Below are positions 27,841 through 37,379 of a stretch of 64,000 bases of DNA, piece by piece. Below the pieces are notes generated by a model. That model saw only the letters and a program-made list of their open reading frames with translations. It did not search any database and was not told where the DNA came from. How positions within the stretch are numbered: the first letter of the stretch is position 1; every line of letters starts with the position of its first letter. This DNA is from Stappia sp. (GTDB lineage Bacteria; Pseudomonadota; Alphaproteobacteria; Rhizobiales; Stappiaceae): positions 124,001 to 188,000 of the forward strand of contig NZ_CP157793.1 in the NCBI RefSeq assembly GCF_040110915.1, written 5' to 3'. Made by a program: the position numbers and the translations under genes.

Positions 27841-29046
27841 GTGGTGAAACATCCGGTCATGGGGGGCATTGGCGCGCTGGCGCTTGCGCTTGTTATCGCG
27901 CTGGGCGCGGGGGCGCCCGCGATATCCGCGCCGCTCGATGCCGCCTGCCTGCAGCGCATCAAGGCGCAGGCGGTGAAGGAAGGCGTCAGTCGCGCGACCG
28001 TCGACCGGGCGCTCGCCGGCGCCGCCTTCGACGAAAAGGTCAGGCGCTTCGCCACCAGTCAGCCGGAATACAAGACGCCGATCTGGGACTATCTCGCCTT
28101 CCTCGTCGACGAGGAGCGCATCGAGGACGGCGCCAGGATGCTGCGGCGGCACGAGGCGACGCTGGCCCGGGTTCAGAAGACCTATGGCGTCGACGGCTAC
28201 ATCGTGCTCGCCGTATGGGGCGTGGAAAGCGACTACGGCCAGTTTCGCGGCGATTTCCATGTGCCGCACGCCCTTGCCAACCTGTCGTGCGGCGGCCGCC
28301 GGGCGCGCTACTTCCGCTCCGAGCTGATCCATATCCTGAAGATCGTCGATCGCGGCGACGTCGCGCTCGCCGACCTCCAGGGCTCCTGGGCCGGCGCCTT
28401 CGGCCAGACCCAGTTCATGCCCTCCACCTACCGCCGGCTTGCGGTCGACGGCGACGGCGACGGCAAGCGCGATCTGGTGAACTCGGTCCCCGACGCGCTC
28501 GCCTCCACGGCGAATTACCTGAAACAGGCCGGCTGGGTAAACGGAATGCCCTGGGGCTATGAGGTCAAACTGCCCGCCGGCTATTCCGGCCCCTCGGGCC
28601 GCAAGACGCGGGCCAGCGTCAGCGACTGGGGCAAACGCGGCGTCACCCATCTCGATGGCGCGGCGCTCAAGGGAGAGGCGTCGGCGGGTCTGCTGCTGCC
28701 GGCCGGGCGCAACGGGCCGGCCTTCCTCGTCTTCAAAAATTTCAACGCGATCTATTCCTACAACGTCGCGGAAAGCTACGCGCTGGCGATCTCCCATCTC
28801 GCCGACCGGCTGCGCGGCGCGGGCCCCTTCGCCACGCCCTGGCCGACCGACGATCCCGGCCTGTCGCGCGCCGAACGGCTGCAGTTGCAAAAGCTCCTCC
28901 TGCGGGCCGGCTATGACATCGGCGAGGCGGACGGGCGCGTCGGACCCGCGACGCGCGCCGGCATCCGGCAGGCCGAGGCGCGCTTCGGGATGGAGGTCAC
29001 CGGACGCCCGGGCCGCAAGATCTACGAGAAACTCGGCGGGCGCTGA
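27841..29046 (+). CDS. Lytic murein transglycosylase, MltB family with peptidoglycan-binding domain
   Basis: The product is about 401 residues. An N-terminal hydrophobic signal (to about residue 30, SA-rich cleavage region) exports it. The transglycosylase domain has catalytic Glu129 in AVWGVESDYG, then GAFGQTQFMPSTYRRLAVD and NSVPDALASTANYL. A C-terminal peptidoglycan-binding repeat follows (QKLLLRAGYDIGEADGRVG). It cleaves glycan strands to 1,6-anhydromuropeptides in the periplasm. GGAGG (27831-27835) best fits the GTG at 27841 or 27844; an ATG at 27802 falls just after the hairpin and lacks a ribosome site. Confidence 0.9.
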   Translation: MVKHPVMGGIGALALALVIALGAGAPAISAPLDAACLQRIKAQAVKEGVSRATVDRALAGAAFDEKVRRFATSQPEYKTPIWDYLAFLVDEERIEDGARMLRRHEATLARVQKTYGVDGYIVLAVWGVESDYGQFRGDFHVPHALANLSCGGRRARYFRSELIHILKIVDRGDVALADLQGSWAGAFGQTQFMPSTYRRLAVDGDGDGKRDLVNSVPDALASTANYLKQAGWVNGMPWGYEVKLPAGYSGPSGRKTRASVSDWGKRGVTHLDGAALKGEASAGLLLPAGRNGPAFLVFKNFNAIYSYNVAESYALAISHLADRLRGAGPFATPWPTDDPGLSRAERLQLQKLLLRAGYDIGEADGRVGPATRAGIRQAEARFGMEVTGRPGRKIYEKLGGR

Positions 29047-29061
29047 CGGCCGGCCGTCCCC

Positions 29062-29694
29062 TCAACGCTTGCCCGGAATGCCCTGGAAGGCGTCGGCACC
29101 CCAGATCCGCTTGACTTGCCGGTCGCGGCCGCAGGACCAGCGGTAGAACCGGTAGCGGTTGGCGCTCTTCTTGTAAAAGTCCTGGTGATAGTCCTCGGCC
29201 GGGTAGAACACTCCGGCCTCCAGGATCGGTGTCACGAGGGCGCGGCCGAGAGCGGTCTCGGCCTTTTTCATCTCGGCGGCCGCCGCCGTGCGTTGGGTCG
29301 CGTCGCGCACGAAGATCGCACTGCGATAGGACGGGCCCCGGTCGCAGAACTGGCCGCCCGCATCGGTCGGATCGATGCTGCGGAACAGGGCCGCGACAAG
29401 GTCGGCATAGCTGACCCGATCGGGATCGAACCGGATGCGCACCGCCTCATAGTGCCCGGTGCCACCGCCGGTGACCTGTTCGTAACTTGGATCGGCAAGC
29501 GTGCCGCCGGTGTACCCCGAAACCGTCTCGAGCACGCCGGGGATACGGTCGAAATCGGATTCCACGCACCAGAAGCAGCCGCCGGCGAAGATCGCCGTCT
29601 GCGGCTCGCCGGCCCGTGCCGGACCGGCCGTGGCGGTCAGCGCAAGGATCAGCACGAGCGCGCGCAAACCAGGCGGGATCAGGAATCGAAACAT
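29062..29694 (-). CDS. msrA: Peptide-methionine (S)-S-oxide reductase, exported
   Basis: The product is 210 residues. The catalytic motif GCFWC and the downstream GYTGG, PSYEQVTGGGTGHYEAV and YHQDFYKK segments are MsrA hallmarks; a late Cys (WSCGRD) can resolve the disulfide. Unlike most MsrA it starts with a signal peptide (LRALVLILALTATAGPARA), so it repairs oxidised methionines in the periplasm. The second ATG (29694) has GGA about 9 nt upstream; the first (29703) abuts the ribosome site. It converges with the transglycosylase gene. Confidence 0.93.
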   Translation of the reverse strand: MFRFLIPPGLRALVLILALTATAGPARAGEPQTAIFAGGCFWCVESDFDRIPGVLETVSGYTGGTLADPSYEQVTGGGTGHYEAVRIRFDPDRVSYADLVAALFRSIDPTDAGGQFCDRGPSYRSAIFVRDATQRTAAAAEMKKAETALGRALVTPILEAGVFYPAEDYHQDFYKKSANRYRFYRWSCGRDRQVKRIWGADAFQGIPGKR

Positions 29695-29884
29695 GGATGC
29701 CATCCTTTCATGCGGCGGTCAGTGTGCCCGACGGACCGCCCGCCGCAAGGGGGCGGACGATCACGATCCCGGCAAGGCGGGCGGCGTGGGATGCGCATTG
29801 CCGGGGCACACGCCTTGGGCTACCGTCCGGGCGAAGCGCATTGGTATGACAAGGAAATGCGACGGCAGGGGACGACGGAGCGGC

Positions 29885-31336
29885 ATGGGCACGCAGATGG
29901 ATTTCAAGGCCGTGATCGACGGAGAAAGCTGTGCCGCCACGGCGGGGCGCTGGATCGAGATGCTCGCGCCCGCCACCGGCGAACCCTTCGCGCGCGTGCC
30001 GCGCGGCGACGCGGCGGATGTGGGACGCGCCGTGGTGGCGGCCCGCCGGGCGCTGGAGAGCGACCCCTGGGCCGGAATGCCGGCCGTGGAGCGCGGCCGG
30101 ATCCTGTCGCGGCTGGGGCAGCTGATACTCGAGCAGGCGGACGAGCTCGCCGCGCTGGAAAGCCGCGACACGGGCAAGCCGCTGCGCCAGGGGCGCGCCG
30201 ATATCGCGGCGGCCGCGCGCTATTTCGAGTTCTACGGCGGCGCGGCGGACAAGGTCGCCGGCGAGACGATCCCCGTGCAGTCCGGGTTTCTGGCGATGAC
30301 GCTGCGCGAGCCGCACGGCGTCGTCGGCTCCATCGTGCCCTGGAACTACCCCGCGCAGATCATGGCGCGGGTCGCCGGTGCCGCGCTCGCCATGGGTAAC
30401 ACGCTCGTCATGAAACCGGCGGAGGCGGCGTGCCTGTCGGTTCTCAAGATTGCCGAGCTTGCCCTGGAGGCGGGGTTGCCCGCCGGCGTGTGGAACGTGG
30501 TGCCGGGCTACGGCGAGGAGGCCGGCGCGGCGCTCGCCAATCATCCGGGGCTCGATTTTCTCACCTTCACCGGCTCGCCGGAGGTCGGCACGCTGATCCA
30601 GACGGCGGCGGCCAAGAACCGCATCGGCTGCACGCTGGAGCTCGGCGGCAAGTCGCCGCAGATCCTCTTCGCCGACGCGGATTTCGAGGCGGCGCTGCCG
30701 GTCGTCGTCAACGCGATCGTCCAGAACTGCGGACAGACCTGTTCGGCCGGCAGCCGGCTGCTGGTCGAGGCGAGCGCCTTCGACCGCGTCGCGGAGGCCT
30801 TGCGCCAGCGCTTCCGCGGTCTCGTCGCCGGTCCCCATGACCGCGATCTCGATCTCGGACCGCTGATCAGCGCGGACCAGGCGCAGCGCGTCGCCGCGTT
30901 CGTCGCCGAAGCGCGGGAGGCCGGGATCCCGCTGATCGGCGAAGGCACGATCATGCCCGACAGCCCGCCCGGGGGGTTCTATCAGCCGGCGCGGGTCTTC
31001 GGCCCGGTCCCGGCCGAGGCGCGGCTTGCCCGCGAGGAGGTCTTCGGCCCCGTGCTGGCGATCACGCCGTTTCGCGACGAGGCCGAGGCCATCGCGCTCG
31101 CCAACGGCACGGACTACGGGCTGGTCGCCGGGGTCTGGAGCCGGGACGGGGCGCGCTGCCTGCGCGTGGCGCGCGCCGTGCGCGCCGGTCAGGTCTTCGT
31201 CAACGGCTATGGCGCGGGCGGCGGGGTGGAACTGCCCTTCGGCGGCGTGAAGAAGTCGGGCCACGGCCGCGAAAAGGGGTTCGAGGCGCTGCGCGAGTTC
31301 TCGGTGATCAAGACCGTGGTCGTCAATCACGGCTGA
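29885..31336 (+). CDS. NAD(P)-dependent aldehyde dehydrogenase
   Basis: The product is 483 residues, normal for the family. Active-site residues are Asn154 (PWNYPAQI), Glu252 (LELGGKSP) and Cys286 (NCGQTC). GETIPV and the C-terminal PFGGVKKSGHGREKGFEAL resemble betaine- or gamma-aminoaldehyde-type dehydrogenases. It oxidises an aldehyde to an acid. GGAG lies a few nt before the ATG. An SDR gene follows after 63 bp, so both may serve one catabolic route. The substrate is unknown; the aldehydes of polyamine breakdown are one option, but the polyamine genes are 7 kb away. Confidence 0.9.
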   Translation: MGTQMDFKAVIDGESCAATAGRWIEMLAPATGEPFARVPRGDAADVGRAVVAARRALESDPWAGMPAVERGRILSRLGQLILEQADELAALESRDTGKPLRQGRADIAAAARYFEFYGGAADKVAGETIPVQSGFLAMTLREPHGVVGSIVPWNYPAQIMARVAGAALAMGNTLVMKPAEAACLSVLKIAELALEAGLPAGVWNVVPGYGEEAGAALANHPGLDFLTFTGSPEVGTLIQTAAAKNRIGCTLELGGKSPQILFADADFEAALPVVVNAIVQNCGQTCSAGSRLLVEASAFDRVAEALRQRFRGLVAGPHDRDLDLGPLISADQAQRVAAFVAEAREAGIPLIGEGTIMPDSPPGGFYQPARVFGPVPAEARLAREEVFGPVLAITPFRDEAEAIALANGTDYGLVAGVWSRDGARCLRVARAVRAGQVFVNGYGAGGGVELPFGGVKKSGHGREKGFEALREFSVIKTVVVNHG

Positions 31337-31399
31337 GGTGCTCAGGGCTGCGATGGCGCCGGTGCGGCCGGCGGAATGACAACGCCAGGGGGAGGCGAC

Positions 31400-32152
31400 A
31401 TGGGAGATCGGTTGGCGGGCAAGGTGGCCCTTGTGACGGGCGGCGGCGCGGGCTTCGGCGCGGGGATCGCCAGGCGCTTCGCGCAGGAAGGCGCCCGCGT
31501 GATCGTGGCGGATCTGGATGAGACGGCCGCGGCCCGGGTCGCGGAGGAGATCGGACCCGCCGCGCGGGCGGTGTCAGCGGATGTCGCCACGCAGGCGGGC
31601 GCCGAGGCGATGTGCGCGGCCGCGCAAGAAAGCTTCGGCGGCCTCGACATTCTCGTCAACAACGCCGGCTTCACCCATCGCAACGGCTCTTTGCTGGAGG
31701 TCGACGAGGCGACCTTCGACCGCATCTTTGCCGTCAACGCAAAGGCGATCTATCTGGCCGCGCGGGTCGCGGTGCCGATGCTGGCCGCCCGTGGGGGCGG
31801 GGCGATCCTCAACACCGCCTCGACGGCGGGCCTGCGGCCGCGCCCCGGTCTCACCTGGTACAACGCGTCCAAGGGCTGGGCGATCACCGCCACCAAGTCG
31901 ATGGCCGTGGAACTGGCGCCGCAGGGCATCCGCGTCAACGCGCTGTGTCCGGTCGCGGGCGACACGGGCATGCTGGGGCTTTTCCTGGGCGAGGACACGC
32001 CCGAAAAACGCGCGCAGTTTCAGGCGACGATCCCGCTCGGACGCCTGTCGCGGCCCGACGACATCGCCAGCGCCGCGCTGTGGCTGGCGAGCGACGAGGC
32101 CGCCTTCATCACCGGCGTGGCGCTGGAGGTCGACGGCGGGCGCTGCATCTGA
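31400..32152 (+). CDS. Short-chain dehydrogenase/reductase
   Basis: The product is 250 residues. It has the cofactor site TGGGAGFGAGIA (13-24), an Asp after strand 2 (ADLDE) that favours NAD(H), the NNAG motif (87-90), and the catalytic Ser141, Tyr154, Lys158. The C-terminus FITGVALEVDGGRCI is standard. GGGGGAGG lies 4 nt before the ATG at 31400, so the start at 31376 is not used. It probably shares a transcript with the aldehyde dehydrogenase. Confidence 0.9.
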   Translation: MGDRLAGKVALVTGGGAGFGAGIARRFAQEGARVIVADLDETAAARVAEEIGPAARAVSADVATQAGAEAMCAAAQESFGGLDILVNNAGFTHRNGSLLEVDEATFDRIFAVNAKAIYLAARVAVPMLAARGGGAILNTASTAGLRPRPGLTWYNASKGWAITATKSMAVELAPQGIRVNALCPVAGDTGMLGLFLGEDTPEKRAQFQATIPLGRLSRPDDIASAALWLASDEAAFITGVALEVDGGRCI

Positions 32153-32172
32153 GGCGCGCGCCGTCCCCGGTC

Positions 32173-33429
32173 TCAGGAGGCGACCACCCGGTCGCGCCCT
32201 TTGCGCTTGGCGGCATAGAGATGGACGTCGGCGGCCCGGATCGCGTCCTGAAGCGACAGGGCGCTGCCGTCGCTGAGACCGATGCTCAAGGTGACGCTGT
32301 CGAGATGCGCAAGATCGCCCGCGAGCGCGGTCAGTGACTTCACGCGCTCGCGCAGCCGGTCGAGCGCCTCGCGCGCCGGCTGCTCCTCGAGGTCGGGCAG
32401 AATGATGCAGAATTCGTCGCCGCCGAGCCGCGCGGCGAAGGCGCCTTGCGGCAGCGAGGCGTCGATCGCCTCGCCGAGCAACCGGATCAGCTCGTCGCCG
32501 GCCTCGTGCCCGTAGCGGTCGTTGATCGACTTGAAGCGGTCGATGTCGATCGCCGCGACGCGGACCGGCAGACCGGCGCCGCGCTTGCGCGCCAGCATCG
32601 CCGCGCCGTGCGAGAACAGATGGCGGCGGTTGGACAGACCCGTCAGCGGGTCGCGGTTGGCGAGATCGTCGAGCGTCTTGATCCGGTCGAGCGTGTCGAG
32701 GTTCTGCGAGATGCGCAGCATGAACTCTTCCGGCGTGCAGCTCTTCGGCAGAAAGTCGTTGGCCCCCGACTTGAGAAAGCGGGCGATGACCTCCGGCCCG
32801 GCGCGTGCCGACAGGCCCACGACCGCGACCCTGTCCATGCTGTAGCGCGCGCGCAGGCTGCGCAGCAACTCGAAGCCGTCGACCCTGGGCATCAGATAGT
32901 CGAGCACGACAAGCCGGAGGTTTTCCAATCCGTCGAGCTTGGCCATTGCGTCCTCGCAGCTTGTCGCGGTGTGCACCCGCAGCTGGTACAGGCGCAGCCG
33001 CCGCGCGACCGCCTCCAGGTCGATGCGGCTGTCGTCGACGACGAGGGCGTCGATCTGCCGGTTGGCACAGATGCGCTGAACGAGCGAGGTCACATAGGCG
33101 AGCGAGGTCGGGTTCTCCTTGAGGATGTAGTCCACGACGCCCTTCTCCAGCAGCGCGGCGCGCAGCTTGTCGTCGAACCGTCCGGAGAACACGATGGTCG
33201 GGATGCCCCGCGCCAGGGCGACGTCGACGATCTCGCCGTTCGGCGCATCCGGCAGGGTCAGGTCGAGCAGCGCCACCACCGGGGCGACGTCGGCGCGTTG
33301 CAGCAGCCGTTCGGCCTCCGCGCGATTGGGGGCCGATACCACCTCCATACCCTCGATCGCGTCGAGCTGGCGACGGATGACCCGCTCGAAGAAGGCGGTG
33401 TCTTCCACCAGCAGAACCTGTTTATTCAT
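32173..33429 (-). CDS. PleD-like response regulator, REC-REC-GGDEF diguanylate cyclase
   Basis: The product is 418 residues: receiver 1 (about 3-120, phospho-acceptor Asp56 in LLDLTLPD), receiver 2 (about 127-245, Asp177 in VLDYLMPRVDG) and a GGDEF domain (about 255-415, GGDEF at 336-340). Both receivers keep the acidic pocket (VEDT, VDDS). The usual RxxD inhibitory site before GGDEF is absent, so product inhibition there is unlikely. The layout matches PleD, but the long first receiver lacks PleD context. The start is the ATG at 33429, where the receiver begins; the ribosome site is weak. Confidence 0.88.
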   Translation of the reverse strand: MNKQVLLVEDTAFFERVIRRQLDAIEGMEVVSAPNRAEAERLLQRADVAPVVALLDLTLPDAPNGEIVDVALARGIPTIVFSGRFDDKLRAALLEKGVVDYILKENPTSLAYVTSLVQRICANRQIDALVVDDSRIDLEAVARRLRLYQLRVHTATSCEDAMAKLDGLENLRLVVLDYLMPRVDGFELLRSLRARYSMDRVAVVGLSARAGPEVIARFLKSGANDFLPKSCTPEEFMLRISQNLDTLDRIKTLDDLANRDPLTGLSNRRHLFSHGAAMLARKRGAGLPVRVAAIDIDRFKSINDRYGHEAGDELIRLLGEAIDASLPQGAFAARLGGDEFCIILPDLEEQPAREALDRLRERVKSLTALAGDLAHLDSVTLSIGLSDGSALSLQDAIRAADVHLYAAKRKGRDRVVAS

Positions 33430-33523
33430 TATATGTCGCTCTGTTCTTTCTACCTTTCGTTGAATTTTAGGTTTTTTGAGTAAAAGAAGGGTTCCCCGAT
33501 GGGGCTTTATCTCGATTCGGAAC

Positions 33524-33550
33524 AAAAAAACCGGGCCGAGCGGCCCGGTT
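33524..33550 (-). terminator. Rho-independent terminator after the CoA-transferase genes
   Basis: On the minus strand AACCGGGCCG and CGGCCCGGTT (33529-33550) form a stem followed by seven T residues (33530-33524). It lies 46 bp past the scoB stop. Confidence 0.92.
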
Positions 33551-33595
33551 TCTTGGACGCCGCGCGTGGCGGCGGTGCGCGGCGCCGGTCTTCGT

Positions 33596-34237
<642 letters not shown>

Positions 34238-34254
34238 CGTTCGTCTCCTTGTCC

Positions 34255-34950
34255 TCAGGCTTCGCGCGTGGTGCGCTTTTCGATCCGCTTCTCGTGGGTG
34301 CCCACGATGATGCGGTCCACGAAAATGCCCGGCGTGTGGATGTCGTTCGCGTCGAGTTCGCCGTTCTCCACGAGTTCCTCGACCTCGACGACGGTGACCT
34401 TGCCGGCGGTCGCCATCTCCGGATTGAAGTTGCGCGCGGTCTTGCGGAAGATCAGGTTGCCTTCCTTGTCGGCCTTCCAGGCCTTCACGAGCGACAGGTC
34501 CGCGACGAGCCCGGTTTCCATGATGTAGGTCTCGCCGTTGAACTCCTTGTGCTCCTTGCCCTCGGCGATCATCGTGCCGACGCCGGTCTTGGTGTAGAAC
34601 GCGGGGATGCCCGCGCCGCCGGCCCGGCAGCGCTCGGCGAGCGTGCCCTGCGGGTTGAACTCCAGCTCGAGCTCGCCGTTGAGATACTGGCGCTCGAAGG
34701 TGGCGTTCTCGCCCACATAGGAGGAGATCATCTTCTTGATCTGACGCGTCTGCAGCAGCAGCCCCAGCCCGAAGTCGTCGACCCCGGCATTGTTGGAGAT
34801 CGCGGTGATGTCCTTGGCGCCGGAGTCGCGCAGGGCGACGATCAGATTTTCCGGGATGCCGCACAGGCCGAAGCCGCCAGCCATCACCGTCATTCCGTCG
34901 AACGTCAGTCCCTCAAGCGCGGAAGCCGCGTCGGGGTATACTTTACTCAT
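34255..34950 (-). CDS. scoA: 3-oxoacid CoA-transferase subunit A
   Basis: The product is 231 residues with the CoA-transferase glycine motif [16 protein letters not shown] (about 21-36), [12 protein letters not shown], and [10 protein letters not shown]. The start at 34950 (MSKVYPD) has CAAGGAG 8 nt upstream. First gene of the two-gene operon. Confidence 0.92.
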   Translation of the reverse strand: MSKVYPDAASALEGLTFDGMTVMAGGFGLCGIPENLIVALRDSGAKDITAISNNAGVDDFGLGLLLQTRQIKKMISSYVGENATFERQYLNGELELEFNPQGTLAERCRAGGAGIPAFYTKTGVGTMIAEGKEHKEFNGETYIMETGLVADLSLVKAWKADKEGNLIFRKTARNFNPEMATAGKVTVVEVEELVENGELDANDIHTPGIFVDRIIVGTHEKRIEKRTTREA

Positions 34951-35176
34951 GGGGGTCTCCTTGCACCGGGATGCGTGTCGCCCACGCCTCCCACATGAAC
35001 CGCTCGTCAGGCGCCTTGTGATATCGTCCCGGCGTCTCCATCTCAAGCGTCTTCCCGTCCGCGTGGGTGTCGCGGCCTGACGGTTTCACCTTGAACCGTG
35101 GTGTGTTAGCGCCTATTGCGCAGGGCGGAAAGCCCCGCAGGAATCGATCCAACGTGGCAGGCGGAGGAAGACGGAC

Positions 35177-37093
35177 ATGAAGCGTGCCCTGGGACTGGCC
35201 CTGGCCTTCGCCGTCCTCGTCGCACTGGCCGCCACCTACGGTCCGGTCGCGCTGATGTCGAGCGACACGGTGCGCGCCCGCATCGAGGCCGAACTGTCCG
35301 CGCGCTTCGCGGCGCGCGTCGAGGTCGGCGCGCGGCCGCATCTGGCCTTCGTCCCCCGGCCCCGCCTTATTCTGGAAGGCGCACGGCTGCGCGACCGGGA
35401 CGGCACCTGGACCCTCGCCGCCACCCGCATTTCGGCCCGTCTCGATCTGTCGGACCTGCTCGTCGGCGAGATCCGGCTCGCCGAGGCGCGCCTCGAGGGC
35501 GGGACGCTGCGTCTGGCGTCCGCGCCCGCAACGGCCGGTCCGACGTCGAGCGCGCGGGTGGCTCATCGCCTTCTGCAACATCGGGTGACCGTCGAGGGCC
35601 TGGCGCTCGCCGTCGGCGCGGACACGCCGCCGCTGCTGCGCGATCTGACCCTAGCGATCGCTCCGCGGGGGGCGGGGGCGAGCCTGCGCGGATCGTTCCG
35701 CATCGCCGACCAGACGGTGGAGATATCGGCCCGCCTCGGCGATATCGCGCTCCTGAGCGCACCGGGGTCGAGCGATCTTGCGGCGACCGTCTCCTCCTCG
35801 CTTGCCCGTCTCGAGCTCGATGGCACGCTGTCGGGGATGACGGCGGGCGAGCGCCCGCGGTTCGACGGGCGGGTGGACCTTGCCAGCAGCGATCTGCGGG
35901 GCATCGCCCAGCGGATCGGGCAGCCGCTGCCGGGCTGGGCTTCCTTCGGCGCCATGCGGGTCGGCGGGCGCGGGATCGCCGGACCGGACGGCCTCGATCT
36001 CGAAGCCGCCACGCTCGAACTCGACGGCAACACCGGCGAGGGACGCCTGGCGCTCGCGCTGACACCGGTGCGTCCCCGCATTCAGGCGACGCTGGCCTTC
36101 GACGCGTTCGACGGCACGGCCTATCTGCAGGATCTCGTCCATGCGCTGGCGACCGGCGACGCCTCCGTGCCCGATCCGGAGCGTCCGCTCTTCGGCAAGC
36201 TGAGGCGCATGGATGTCGATCTCAGACTGTCCACGGGATCGCTCACGCTCGGAGAACTCGAAACCGGACCGGCCGCGCTGACTCTCCTGCTGCAGGATGG
36301 CGACGCGTCGCTGGAGGTCAGCGAAACGCGCATCGCCGGCGGGGTCGTCACGCTGGCGGCGCGGGTGCGGCCGGATCAGGACGTCGGATACAACGCCACC
36401 CTGCGCGCCCGGGCGCGCGACCTCGCCCTCGCCGGGCTGCCCTATCTGGCAAGGATCGCGGAGATGCGCGGCGGGCAGGGGTCGGGGATGCTGGATCTCG
36501 CGGCGCGCGGGGCAAGCCTCGCCGATCTCCTGCGCGGCAGCAGCGGCCGGGCGGAACTCGCCTTGCGCGAGGTCGAGCTCCGCGGCGCCGATATCGATGC
36601 CGCGCTCACCCATCTGCAATCGCGTGAGGCGGTGCGGACCCCCGGCGGCACGTCGCGGCTCGAAACGGTCGACCTCGCCCTCGATATCGGCCCAAGGCGC
36701 ATCGGCGTGACCCGTCTCGACGCGCGCACGCCGCGCCACGACGTGCGTCTGGCGGGCGCCATCGATCCGCACGGCTGGACGCTGGCGCTGAAAGGCAGCC
36801 TCGGCCCCGCGTCGGACGCAGCGCCCGCCTCCCCGGAAACGGCGCCGGACCCTGCTCAGGAAAGCACGGCGGCGACGGCGCCGGCTTCCGGAGGGGCTGC
36901 CGGAGGGGTTGTCGGAGTGGATGCCGGGACGGCTCCCGCAACGGGCCCCGCCTCCGAGGCGCCGGACCCCGCGTCGCCGGGAGAGGCAGGCGCGTCCGGC
37001 GCAGCGCGCGTGCCGGTCTTCCTGAGCGGCACGCTGCTGGCGCCGCGTCTGCTTCCCGACCTCACCGACGCCGGCGCACAGCCGGTGCACTGA
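35177..37093 (+). CDS. AsmA-family protein
   Basis: The product is 638 residues with one N-terminal membrane anchor (about 4-24) and a long periplasmic part rich in short beta strands. The opening RARIEAELSARFAARVEVGARPHLAFVPRPRLILEGARLRD (here described as residues 35-75) is the AsmA N-terminal signature, and LRGSSGRAELALREVELRGADID is the C-terminal AsmA repeat. Such proteins form lipid-transfer bridges or affect outer membrane assembly. The stretch at about 550-620 is Pro/Ala/Gly low complexity. GGAGGAAGA precedes the ATG. Confidence 0.88.
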   Translation: MKRALGLALAFAVLVALAATYGPVALMSSDTVRARIEAELSARFAARVEVGARPHLAFVPRPRLILEGARLRDRDGTWTLAATRISARLDLSDLLVGEIRLAEARLEGGTLRLASAPATAGPTSSARVAHRLLQHRVTVEGLALAVGADTPPLLRDLTLAIAPRGAGASLRGSFRIADQTVEISARLGDIALLSAPGSSDLAATVSSSLARLELDGTLSGMTAGERPRFDGRVDLASSDLRGIAQRIGQPLPGWASFGAMRVGGRGIAGPDGLDLEAATLELDGNTGEGRLALALTPVRPRIQATLAFDAFDGTAYLQDLVHALATGDASVPDPERPLFGKLRRMDVDLRLSTGSLTLGELETGPAALTLLLQDGDASLEVSETRIAGGVVTLAARVRPDQDVGYNATLRARARDLALAGLPYLARIAEMRGGQGSGMLDLAARGASLADLLRGSSGRAELALREVELRGADIDAALTHLQSREAVRTPGGTSRLETVDLALDIGPRRIGVTRLDARTPRHDVRLAGAIDPHGWTLALKGSLGPASDAAPASPETAPDPAQESTAATAPASGGAAGGVVGVDAGTAPATGPASEAPDPASPGEAGASGAARVPVFLSGTLLAPRLLPDLTDAGAQPVH

Positions 37094-37136
37094 GCCGCGC
37101 GGCTCCGCCGTCGCCCTGCATTCGGCGATCCTTGCC

Positions 37137-37254
37137 CGCGCAGCCGATGCGCATTTTGGTGTGCGCAGCCGATGCATTTCTTTGGTCGCGCAGCCGATGC
37201 GCGGTTTCTGCTCGCGCAGCCGATGCGCTTTTTTGGTCGCGCAGCCGATGCGCG
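37137..37254. repeat. Five tandem 25-bp repeats, each a small hairpin followed by T-rich spacer
   Basis: The core GCGCAGCCGATGC starts at 37138, 37163, 37188, 37214 and 37239 (spacing 25, 25, 26, 25). Four copies extend to GCGCAGCCGATGCGC, which folds as GCGCA/TGCGC around GCCGA; copy 2 reads GCGCAGCCGATGCAT. The spacers are similar and T-rich (ATTTTGGTG, ATTTCTTTGG, GGTTTCTGC, TTTTTTGG). The array lies between the asmA stop and the next start, so it resembles a row of weak plus-strand terminators. Confidence 0.95.
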
Positions 37255-37379
37255 GGAGCCCCGCCTTTCACGAAATATCAAGGCGCTTGCGGCCAGACTT
37301 ATCCGCACTTGTGACGGGTCCGCCGCGCGCCTCCGGCTGCGCGGACGCGGAACGCCGTTGGTCGTGCGGAGATGGCAAA

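Noticed and set aside
37137..37254. A short CRISPR array
   Set aside because: The repeat core is only 13-16 bp, the 9-12 bp spacers are similar to each other, and no cas genes are near. It is a 25-bp tandem repeat.
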